From Amoebidium appalachense (lineage: Eukaryota > Ichthyosporea): a stretch of 64,000 nt of DNA. A program made the position numbers and the translations under genes. Below are positions 11,823 to 21,026 of the stretch, one piece after another. The DNA lies in NCBI GenBank assembly GCA_963693365.1, contig CAVNZM010000009.1, positions 3,782,001 to 3,846,000 on the forward strand, given 5' to 3'. The notes beneath the pieces are model-generated. The model had not been told where the DNA came from and did not search any database. It saw nothing but the letters and a program-made list of their open reading frames with translations. Every line of letters begins with the position of its first letter. The stretch's first letter is position 1.

Positions 11823-12728
11823 TGTTGTAATACGTAGTATCTACATATGGTAAGATCTTCTCAGTTTGTGTTATGTTTCAGTTCATATGCTTAGTGTATA
11901 TGCCACACTCCTATTATGTAAAATGAAGCATCGATCTCCGATATGCTTGTATACTTGTAATCGTGTTGTATCGGCTCTAATCGTGTATTGTAATATCGAT
12001 TAGAATATTTATATGTGTGTACACGGATCCACCCACTCAGGGAGAGACGTGTACATGTTCGTGTGTACATAAATATCTCTGGTTATAGTTATGCTATTGC
12101 TATCTTGTTTGTTGATCTGTGCTCTCTTTTCCTTCCTCTTTCTCCTTCCTTATTTTCTTTCTTTCTCTCTTTGTCTTATTATAACTATTTTTTTCTACTA
12201 AATATTAGGTAATTTGTAAATACGTGTTCATTGGACGGTAACACACTTAGGCTACACTTAGAATAGCATGTGTGTTTAGACTTCATTAATTTACTTTAGT
12301 TTTCATGTGTTGCCGGGCTTTAACCAATCATCAAGGTTAAGTGTGATATGTCTGAGTCTTTGCAGTATGTCATAGGTTAGAACTTCCTTGATGATGACAC
12401 GAGTTGACCTTAACTAGTGTCTGTGTCCTATCGTGTGCGTCTCCGCGTACCGGATCTCTCTGAAAGCAATTGGTTCTTAGTGATTGGTTTCTATTAGAGA
12501 TAGATCTGATTTCCGACTGGTCGGAAATCATGTATGGATTGGACTTAGAGGAATTTCAGGTATTTATTCGAAGATCAGAATAAATTCAGTTCAGTCGTGT
12601 CTAAACATTGATGTCTGTTGTGTACACTGCTCCGATCGTTCCGTGTTTTGTTGTTGTGTGTGTCTGTGGTGTTTTCACACTGCACCACTGTGTCTCTGCT
12701 ACATCCCAAATACTTATACAATTTAACA
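11823..12728 (+). repeat. copia 3' LTR
   Basis: This 906-bp repeat starts TGTTGTAATACG and ends ATTTAACA. Compared with the 5' LTR it has several small deletions and a few substitutions. Confidence 0.93.
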
Positions 12729-13498
12729 GAGGGGAGCGGGACGACCCGCGGAAAAGCAGGAGGCCCCGCCGCCCCCCCCCCCCCCGACGGAAAGAAAAGG
12801 GAAAATATTTTGAGGGCTCCAGGAGGATGGAAGGGTGACAGGAGGAGGGGGAAAAATATTTAAGTAGCACAAAAGTACCGACACGAGGAGGGGGACCGGG
12901 ACAGACGGTCCCACCCGACCAAGAGGAAGGAGGGTCACGGGGTAGAGAGGGGAGGGGGCGGGAGCAGTGGGGGGGGGTGGAAGGGGGGGGGGGGAGGGGG
13001 GGGGTGCAGCAGGGGGGGGGAGGGGGGGGGGGGGGCGGGCGAGAAGAAGTAGGTCGAAAGGTTGAAAGACGAGGGAAGGCGGTAGTGATGCAGCAAGAAG
13101 GAGAGAAGAGATAGTGAGGTTAAAAAAGGGTGGAGGAGGTGGAGAAGTCGGTTTGTAGAAGCCGGGGCAGGGGGTGGCCCAAGCGCGTGAGAAAGGGGAG
13201 GAGAGAGGAGAGCTCACGGGTGACCAGCTCAGTACAGGGTGCGATGGCCCTCTCCAGCTATTGCGTTCTCCACCCCATTTGGATGTATGCCCGAAAAAAA
13301 GAGAAGAATAAAAAAGTAATGGTGAGTGCGAAGCGGGAGGTGCGAGAAAGCACGGGCGCCCCCAGCTCCAGAGAAAGCAGAGGGGGGGAAGAAGAAAACA
13401 GTAGTCAGCAGAGCGGGGGGATAAGGGGGAGAGTAGGGGAGGGGCGGAAGGAGGAGGGGAGGAAAAAGGCAGGACGGCACCGAGCCCCCGGCCGGCAG
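12729..13498. other. purine-rich spacer, no gene seen
   Basis: This is a G/A-rich stretch with long G-runs (12971-13032) and no recognisable motif. Its composition resembles the tail of the decayed copia remnant at 5500-6019, so both may be parts of one region split by the copia insertion. The non-matching flanks prevent proof. Confidence 0.5.
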
Positions 13499-15260
13499 TT
13501 GACTGTGATGCTCTCTCGTGCTGCTTATATTTTGTTTGAAGAAGAGAAGGAGGGGGAGGGGGGGCTAGTGAGAGAGGGGGGGGGAGGGGGGGGGGGGGGG
13601 GGGGGAGAGTGAGAAGAAAGGAATAGATGCTGTGTTGTGGATGTGTCTTCTTGGGTTCCGGGGCTGCTTGCTTATAAGTGTAGGAGAGGGGGGAGGTATT
13701 TGTCAGTGTCTGAGGTCGGGACGAGTCTCATGGCCGGCCCCTGCCTTAGCACCTAGGTTTGATTTAGCTCAGGAGGAAGATTGTTGATGTTGTAAGATTT
13801 AAGGGGCCGGTTGATCGATTAAATTTAAAAATAAAAGGCAGATGATTAAGGTAGCTAAGTTAGCAAAAATGTGTCAGTAGAGCAGGATTTTTTATCATTG
13901 TTCTGGGCCAGACGGACACCGAGTTTGGGTCCCGACGGCACTTGTGCCTGAGGTTTTGCATATGGTGCATGAGCATCCCATGGCTGGTATTTAGGTGTAA
14001 ATAGATTGCTTCGTTTATCGTTCGTATTTTTGGCCGGGTATAGTAGGGAGGTGAGGGATTATTTTTCATCATGCATTGTCAGGAAAGGAAGAAGTCCCCA
14101 CTCTCGTTCCCGCCCGTCGTTTTTTAGGGATTTTAATGTTCGTATTTTGAAAGGGTAGAGTGGATGTGGTCGGTCTATACGGTATAAATGTTCTTGTTAC
14201 CGTCACCGATGTGGCCACTCGTTGGGTTGAAGTTTTTCCTCTCCCCACTTAATGTTTTTCTTTAATTTGTTTTCCCGTTACAGAAGTGTTTTTTAAATCA
14301 GTTGGTGTCGGAGGTGTGTAAAATTTTAAGGGTAGCTCATATCACTACGTCTGCATATCACCCTCAAGCAAATGCCATCTCTGAACGTGTGCATGCAGTG
14401 TTTCAGAAGTCCTTTGGCAAAATGGTGGATGTGGAGGCTAATGATTGGGATCATATGTCTAGGTTTATTGCTCATTCATATAATTCTACCCCTCATGCTG
14501 TGACTGGTTTTTCTCCGTTTTATTTGGTCTATGGGCAGGAGGCTATTAGTTTGTTAGATACGGCACTTTTGCCGATGGGGGGGCTGACCGACTAACTTAT
14601 CCCCACTGGACTGAGTTCCGGGAGCAGCTACTAACCCGGGCCCGGGCTGCACGTGATGCAGCTCTGGCCCGTACACAGCAGGCACAGACACGTGCAGACG
14701 TGTCCACACGTCCGTTACGTGAATTTGCCGAGGGTACTTTAGTTTTAATTAGGGACATACTAGGAAAAAGAGATATAAGCAGGAGCAGGAAGGTAAGGGT
14801 GAAGTGAAGTCTTCGTAAGTATGGTAAAAATGGTTGCCTCTTTTCATTGGCCCGTATAAAATAGTGGCTAGTAGGTCGAGGAAATAGGGGAAGGGAGTAT
14901 TTGTGGATATAAAGGTGAGGGCCTGGTGCGGCGAGGGGGCCACCCCATATGGATAAAGGTAAAGTTGAGTAATTTTTGTTTGAGGGAGGTTATCAGGAAG
15001 ATAGTGGTTGCCTAGTTTCATTTGGATTGCCCGTTTTCTATTCGTGCTTATGAGGCTAGATTAGTGCAGAGGGAGTTGCCTAGTGCTCCCTCTCGCCCAT
15101 AGTGGTGGGGGAGGGGAAGACAGGGGGAGGGGGAGGGAGGGGGAGGAGACGGATGCGTTTTTTATTTCATAGGTTCTCGTGTCGCTTATGTTATTTTTTT
15201 TTTTTTTTTGAGACAATCTATCAGGTGGAGGTGGGACAGCTTCCGGGGGCCGGGGGGAGG
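13499..15260 (+). pseudogene. gypsy copy 2 pol, 5'-truncated and indel-ridden
   Basis: This aligns by eye with 1728-3920 of copy 1. It starts at the RNase H end (ctgtgatgctctctcgtgctg) and runs through the zinc domain, integrase core and remnants of the chromodomain. About 14302-14595 keeps an intact integrase block (VSEVCKILRVAHITTSAYHP). Elsewhere dozens of small deletions break every frame. Differences from copy 1 are mostly short deletions rather than substitutions. The 5' half of the element is missing. Confidence 0.88.
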
Positions 15261-15529
15261 ACATATACTAATCCGTCTCAGCAGATTAGCCTAAGTCTAC
15301 GATCGAGATCGGGGGAGGGGGGGGGGGGGGTGGCCCGGGTCACAGATCATCAAGATCAAGTCCGGGGCCTCAAGATAGCTGTGCAGCTGCGTGCATCATC
15401 TTGCCTCTGCCGGCGCAGGGCAGGACCACGTCAGCTGGGACAGCCGACCAATAGTATTCTAATTAGTGTGTAGGATAGATCGTAGGAGGACTTAGGAATG
15501 TGATTGTTCGGGCAGAAGCCCTTTTGTAA
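15261..15529 (+). repeat. gypsy copy 2, 3' LTR left piece
   Basis: This matches the first ~275 bp of the LTR at 3926-4648 and stops at GCCCTTTTGTAA. The LTR resumes with ATTGGCAAG at 42146. The 26.6 kb between the pieces is the island plus a MITE. Confidence 0.88.
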
Positions 15530-16253
15530 TTGGACTAGTCACGTGGCCTGGTAACTTTGAGATCACACCACACCAAACCATCTCCGATCCGATCGCGATC
15601 AATCTATTTCCCACTTCCCACTTTTCCCACTTAAAATCGAAAAAGAGAAAAAAAAAAGAGACAAAACAAACGATACAGCATTACCCACTTTTAAGTGGGA
15701 AGGTGGCCAGAGAGAGAGAGAGAGAGAAAAGAGAGAGAGAAAAAAGCTAAGTCTACACGAGAGAGAGAGAGAAAAGAGAGAGAGAAAAAAGCTAAGTCTA
15801 CACGAGAGAGAGAGAGAAAAGAGAGAGAGAAAAAAGCTAAGTCTACACGAGAGAGAGAGAGAGAGAAAAAAGCTAAGTCTACACGAGAGAGAGAGAGAGA
15901 GAAAAAAGCTAAGTCTACACGAGAGAGAGAGAGAGAGAAAAAAGCTAAGTCTACACGAGAGAGAGAGAAAGAGAGAGAGAAAAAAGCTAAGTCTACACGA
16001 GCTAAGTCTTGACCCGGGCAGGGGGGGGGGGGCAGGGGGGGCAGGTGAGGCAGGAGGGGCAGGTGAGGCACGTGAGGCAGGGGGGGCAGGGGGGGCAGGG
16101 GGGGCAGGTGAGGCACGTGAGGCACGTGAGGCAGGGGGGGCACGTGAGGCACGTGAGGCAGGGGGGGCACGTGAGGCACGTGAGGCAGGGGGGGCACGTG
16201 AGGCACGTGAGGCAGGGGGGCCGGGGGGGGGGGGGGGGGGTTTATTTGGAATA
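15530..16253 (+). repeat. left terminal inverted repeat of the island
   Basis: From the outside inward it has a unique ~175-bp end, repeated GA tracts separated by AAAAAAGCTAAGTCTACACG (seven copies, 15710-16010), then a G-rich array of GGGGGGGCACGTGAGGCACGTGAGGCA units (16020-16215). A G-run and TTTATTTGGAATA close the inner edge. On the minus strand the inner edge reads AAATAAA and can serve as poly(A) signal of the gene ending at 16477. Confidence 0.92.
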
Positions 16254-16293
16254 TATTCACCAAACATATCGAGTAACAACACAATGAAACTTT

Positions 16294-16328
<35 letters not shown>

Positions 16329-16476
16329 ACAAGCCAAGTCGATATAAGAAACAAGCACAGAAACACATATGCATACTAATAGAAGCCGAATCTACTGTTA
16401 AGACTAAGAACACGCATACATCGACACTAATGACATGATTTACATCCGTGTAACGCATCGTAAAGCAACACAAAAC
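16254..16476. other. inner spacer after left TIR
   Basis: A/T-rich spacer with a (TA)n tract near 16297-16326 and no gene seen. It is the likely 3' flank of the leftward gene that follows. Confidence 0.5.
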
Positions 16477-17640
16477 CTATTCATCAGGCTTTAACTCGTC
16501 TTCGATTTTCTTCTGCCAGGCCGCTTTTTTAAACTGTTTAGCCTGCTCCTCTGTCAATATATTCTTCTTTACCAGTTTACAAATATTCTTGCAAGTATCC
16601 ATATATTCAGAAAATGCACGTTTTCTACTCTCTGGGTTATTACAGTCGGCAATGTTGTTGGGTGCGGGCGATTGGGGCGAGGGAGCCGACTTAGACTTCT
16701 CAGACTTCTTGGGCTTAGACTTCTTGGGCTTGGAGTGCTTTTGAACACCGGCATTCGCGATCTTCCGAAGTGCCTCGGCAGTCCCGGGGGGGGTCTTGCC
16801 CACCGATGGAATCGCCAACTTGCGGCCAGTGGTCTTACTGATCCCATTAGAGACGACGGGCTGAGCGACAGGCGGGCGATCTTGAGTGGTGTCATCGTCA
16901 GAGGAAACATCGATCGGAGCGGTTTGGGGGGCGGCGATTGGATGGCGTGACTCGACAAAGATCGGATTGCCCAGTTCATCGAACATAGCAAACCGCGAGG
17001 TTGGCACATCGATAACCACGTTGTCCTGGCTCTCACGATTCTTCTGCATAAGACTGTTGAACTCTTTGAGACAGATAGCCCCCATGTTGTCATCGTTGTC
17101 ATCGTTGTCATCGTTGTCATCGTCATCAGATGAAGACGAAGCGGACGATTCGGTATCAGACCTACTACTGGAGCTCCTTTCCGAATTGTGATCACACGCC
17201 TTAGTATCATCTGGGTCTTGCTCGGCCATCTCGGTGTTTGGGGGGGCGACATCTTGAGGCGGGGCGATGGGGGCGGCACCCATAGACTGGTCGAGATCAC
17301 CGGCACGTCCGGATTCGACATTCCGAGCAATCTTGGCGTTGCGGTTGCTACTCTTGCAGTAAGAAACGATGGCGGTCCTCAGACTCTCTTCGTCTTCTGA
17401 AGTGAAACCCCTCGGGTATTGCGGTATCCCTTCAGGTAACATACACTTGATAGCAGAAAGGATTTCCTTGAGCCCCTCGTCGTGGGTATAGTCGGCAAAA
17501 GTAGCCATCAGATCACGGACAACACATCCGAACCCAGCAACGCGCACAAGGTTTTTGACATTCCTAGGAATGGCAAGGGCCGCCTCGATTGCAGCACCAT
17601 CAACCCCCAAGTCGTAGTCTCGAGAGCTAAGGTTAGACAT
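16477..17640 (-). CDS. island gene 1: acidic low-complexity protein, unknown
   Basis: This 387-aa protein begins MSNLSSRDYDLGVDG and is not one I recognise. The first ~120 residues look globular, with hydrophobic segments such as NLVRVAGFGCVVRDLMATF. The middle is disordered, with Ser runs and an acidic DDNDDNDDN repeat encoded by tandem GTTGTCATC units near 17095-17125. A Lys/Ser/Pro basic patch follows (KPKKSKPKKSEKSK). The C-terminus is a charged helix (ITEEQAKQFKKAAWQKK-like). A nuclear or DNA-binding role is possible from the basic patch but unproven. It is the outermost left gene and is transcribed toward the TIR. On its strand a TATAAG box lies ~90 bp upstream (17730-17737). Confidence 0.8.
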   Translation of the reverse strand: MSNLSSRDYDLGVDGAAIEAALAIPRNVKNLVRVAGFGCVVRDLMATFADYTHDEGLKEILSAIKCMLPEGIPQYPRGFTSEDEESLRTAIVSYCKSSNRNAKIARNVESGRAGDLDQSMGAAPIAPPQDVAPPNTEMAEQDPDDTKACDHNSERSSSSRSDTESSASSSSDDDDNDDNDDNDDNMGAICLKEFNSLMQKNRESQDNVVIDVPTSRFAMFDELGNPIFVESRHPIAAPQTAPIDVSSDDDTTQDRPPVAQPVVSNGISKTTGRKLAIPSVGKTPPGTAEALRKIANAGVQKHSKPKKSKPKKSEKSKSAPSPQSPAPNNIADCNNPESRKRAFSEYMDTCKNICKLVKKNILTEEQAKQFKKAAWQKKIEDELKPDE

Positions 17641-17876
17641 GTTGAAAACAGCCGTCGTTGAGAGCTAGAGTAGATGTGAAGAGAAAGTTGCGACTGTAGG
17701 ATGAGCATACTGACACACACGCAACACTTCTTATAGCCAGGAGACACACAACGTAGCGACAAAAACAAAGTATCAAGAGACATCCATTAATTGGACCGCC
17801 CGGTTTAAGATTGTTGTACACCAATCACAGAAGGAGGATAAAATAACAAAAAAAAACAACAACAGAAATATCACAC
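17641..17876 (-). promoter_or_regulatory. promoter of island gene 1
   Basis: On the minus strand GCTATAAG lies at 17730-17737, ~90 nt before the ATG. CCAAT-type boxes lie farther out (AATTGG at 17787, CCAATC at 17820). The same layout recurs upstream of other island genes. Confidence 0.6.
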
Positions 17877-19203
17877 ACCGGATTGCGCGTCCGACACGAC
17901 AGGGTCTTCGATGATGCTTCTACTCTTGACCGCAGCCCCGTCACCACGACCACGCCCCAACCGCGCGTTCCGATTTGTCGCCACACAGAACCCGTTCCGT
18001 CCCACCAATCGGATTGCGCGTCCGACACGACAGGGTCTTCGATGATGCTTCTACTCTTGACCGCAGCCCCGTCACCACGACCACGCCCCAACCGCGCGTT
18101 CCGATTTGTCGCCACACAGAACCCGTTTAAGTCCCACCAATCGGATTGTGCGTCCGACACGACAGGGTCTTCGATGATGCTTCTACTCTTGACCGCAGCC
18201 CCGTCACCACGACCACGCCCCAACCGCGCGTTCCGATTTGTCGCCACACAGAACCCGTTTCCGTCCCACCAATCGGATTGTGCGTCCGACACGACAGGGT
18301 CTTCGATGATGCTTCTACTCTTGACCGCAGCCCCGTCACCACGACCACGCCCCAACCGCGCGTTCCGATTGGTCGCCACACAGAACCCGTGTTTCCGTCC
18401 CACCAATCAGATTGCGCGTCCGACACGACAGGGTCTTCGATGATGCTTCTACTCTTGACCGCAGCCCCGTCACCACGACCACGCCCCAACCGCGCGTTCC
18501 GATTGGTCGCCACACAGAACCCGTGTTTCCGTCCCACCAATCAGATTGCGCGTCCGACACGACAGGGTCTTCGATGATGCTTCTACTCTTGACCGCAGCC
18601 CCGTCACCACGACCACGCCCCAACCGCGCGTTCCGATTGGTCGCCACACAGAACCCGTGTTTCCGTCCCACCAATCAGATTGCGCGTCCGACACGACAGG
18701 GTCTTCGATGATGCTTCTACTCTTGACCGCAGCCCCGTCACCACGACCACGCCCCAACCGCGCGTTCCGATTGGTCGCCACAGAACCCGTGTTTCCGTCC
18801 CACCAATCAGATTGCGCGTCCGACACGACAGGGTCTTCGATGATGCTTCTACTCTTGACCGCAGCCCCGTCACCACGACCACGCCCCAACCGCGCGTTCC
18901 GATTGGTCGCCACAGAACCCGTGTTTCCGTCCCACCAATCAGATTGCGCGTCCGACACGACAGGGTCTTCGATGATGCTTCTACTCTTGACCGCAGCCCC
19001 GTCACCACGACCACGCCCCAACCGCGCGTTCCGATTGGTCGCCACAGAACCCGTGTTTCCGTCCCACCAATCAGATTGCGCGTCCGACACGACAGGGTCT
19101 TCGATGATGCTTCTACTCTTGACCGCAGCCCCGTCACCACGACCACGCCCCAACCGCGCGTTCCGATTGGTCGCCACAGAACCCGTGTTTCCGTCCCACC
19201 AGA
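17877..19203. repeat. ten tandem copies of a 131-134-bp unit
   Basis: The landmark CCGACACGACAGGGTCTTCG recurs at about 17891, 18022, 18154, 18286, 18420, 18554, 18688, 18820, 18952 and 19084. The units are nearly identical. Most carry CCAATC and GATTGG as inverted CCAAT boxes at the unit junction and at CCGATTGGTCGCC. The array lies between the divergent genes at 17640 and 19287. This suggests an enhancer, a bidirectional promoter or a replication origin. The unit is close to a multiple of 3 and lacks stops, so long frames appear on both strands. I do not call these genes. Confidence 0.95.
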
Positions 19204-19286
19204 CTAGTCGATTGGCGTGTCTGTTACGAGACCAATAATTTGTCGCTCGGGCGGTGTCGATATTTTCACAGCAATGATAAGCAGAA

Positions 19287-20267
19287 ATGTCAACCGACAA
19301 CGAAGAAATTCTAAGCGGAATTCGGAATTCACTGAGCGCCACACACGATGACATCGTCAGATTGTTATCGAAAATGCCAAAAGAAAGCGACACCGCTGGA
19401 TCGGGAACAGTTGGGGGTGGCACTGATGTCGACGACCCAAACAAAATAGACGACATTAAAAATATAATAAACATGTTTAACAGAACCTCCACACAGACAC
19501 TCAAAATTTTGAACCATTTCACGACGATGGCTGCTCATTTGCAACCAGGCACAACAGAAAAAACCAAAGACGATCCACTCGAGAAGGGATTGGAAAATAT
19601 CATGTCGCAAATAAGCAATGCGATCAAGCTCTTAAATAATCAGAACAGGCTTATAAATTCATTACAAGAGACGGAAAAGGATAACATTAGGCTTCACCAC
19701 GAACTCGCCAATTACAAAAGACTCTACCAGGAAAATAACGAACCCCAACAGAAAACGGCCACATCGAGGGACCCAAACATCCATAGAATTGCATTTCTGG
19801 ATGTACACGGCGGCCGCGTATTCACACATGGATCGTCTCCGTGGATGACATACGACGGGACAGTTCACGGGGCAATATCTTCAGGACTGATCCACTTCTC
19901 TGGAGACAAACAGAGCCCCTGTTGGACCGTCAAGGGTGCTTTTGAAGGCACATATGTTGCGTTTCCACTGCACGACTGTGGAACGGTCACGGCCGTCAAA
20001 TCCGGCTCGACAACAATCTCAAAAACACTGGCGAGATGCGAGTCTTTCTTCGACGACAAAGCATTTGCATGTGCATCCCTCAAGGCATACCAAGTGACAC
20101 TCGCGTCAAGCCGAACAATCGCGACTCTCACGACAAATTTCTTTGTCGGCCACGAACGCAAGCTCGACCCGTACGCACAATCCACAACACAAACGCAACA
20201 CACACATGGCTGCCCTGCAAGGGACGCCGCACCCACCCGAGGATACATCGAATCAGTGGTCATATGA
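19287..20267 (+). CDS. island gene 2: coiled-coil plus globular domain, unknown
   Basis: The 326-aa protein starts at ATG 19287 (MSTDNEEILSGIRN). Residues 1-160 are helical and polar, with a likely coiled coil around NQNRLINSLQETEKDN. From about residue 165 a beta-rich globular domain follows (DVHGGRVFTHGSSPWMTYDG, then WTVKGAFEGTYVAF) with several Cys. The tail is Thr/Gln-rich. No catalytic motif is recognised. It could be a virion or fibre-like protein with an N-terminal stalk and a C-terminal head, but this rests only on layout. It is transcribed rightward from the tandem-repeat region. Confidence 0.8.
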   Translation: MSTDNEEILSGIRNSLSATHDDIVRLLSKMPKESDTAGSGTVGGGTDVDDPNKIDDIKNIINMFNRTSTQTLKILNHFTTMAAHLQPGTTEKTKDDPLEKGLENIMSQISNAIKLLNNQNRLINSLQETEKDNIRLHHELANYKRLYQENNEPQQKTATSRDPNIHRIAFLDVHGGRVFTHGSSPWMTYDGTVHGAISSGLIHFSGDKQSPCWTVKGAFEGTYVAFPLHDCGTVTAVKSGSTTISKTLARCESFFDDKAFACASLKAYQVTLASSRTIATLTTNFFVGHERKLDPYAQSTTQTQHTHGCPARDAAPTRGYIESVVI

Positions 20268-20571
20268 GACTAACCCATTATTTTACTTGCTATTATCGAG
20301 CATGCACGGAACGGGGAACAACACACAGATACAGATACAGTTTATATATAATGTTTGATGGATACAAACTTTGGCAGTGCTGGCAAACAGAAGCAAAGAC
20401 TATGAACCGTCGACACATGTCGGTGTGCAATTACATATCTTAGTGCCAACACCGAAACCAAATGACAGAACATGGTGTGTAAATTGATTACTAATAAGCG
20501 AGCACGAAAGCAAAAATAGCCAGCTGTGTAGCTTCAAATCGTTAGTACACCGGGCAATAGTAGCCCACACA
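20268..20571. other. convergent spacer between island genes 2 and 3
   Basis: A ~300-bp A/T-rich gap between the 3' ends of converging genes. No conserved frame is seen. It contains TTTATATATAATG near 20340 and no clear terminator motif. Confidence 0.4.
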
Positions 20572-21026
20572 TCACTCGATCTTCCACCGAAAAACCTGAA
20601 AGATACTCCCTCCATCGGCGGTCACGTGTGCCCCCAAAACAACGAATCGACTGGCGACACTCATGGTCAGCGCGTGCACGACACCATCCAGAAACACGCG
20701 ATGCTGGCTGACAAGACGCACCACATCGTCAGCGCCGACTTCGTATATCAGCACATCGCTATCCCCTCTACTGAAACCCAGGCGACCAACATACAATCGG
20801 TCGCCCCCGCGGTACAACACCGTCCTCTCGTACATATCCACCCAACAAGTACATAACGCACGCTTGGCAAAGTATCGATGTGTGGGCTCGAGGGGTGCCT
20901 TTGAACAGAATGCACACCCGACTTCATCACCGCACCAATGAGGTCTACAGGTCGTCAGCATATCCAATCTGCATTCCCCAAGAAGTCGGCCGTCCCGCAG
21001 ACCGATCGCGTCCACCACCGCGAGCG

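Larger units (their letters stand above)
6020..12728 (+). mobile_element. Ty1/copia LTR retrotransposon, near full length
   Basis: The element has a 5' LTR at 6020-6938 and a 3' LTR at 11823-12728. Both begin TGTTGTAATACG and end AATTTAACA. A gag-pol coding region in copia order (protease, integrase, RT, RNase H) lies between them. A purine stretch (AAGTGGGGA) lies directly before the 3' LTR. The flanks CGCGA (left) and GAGGG (right) do not match, so no target duplication is visible. A solo LTR of this family sits at 43594-44517. Confidence 0.95.

Noticed and set aside
15695-16287. Glu/Arg/Lys-rich and Gly/Gln/Val-rich frames in the TIR
   Set aside because: Simple translation of GA and GGCAGG/CACGTG tracts; mirrored at the right TIR.
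17825-19238. Long open frames on both strands over the 132-bp repeats
   Set aside because: They arise because the unit is close to a multiple of three and has few stops; the same peptide repeats on both strands, and none has an independent start or domain.
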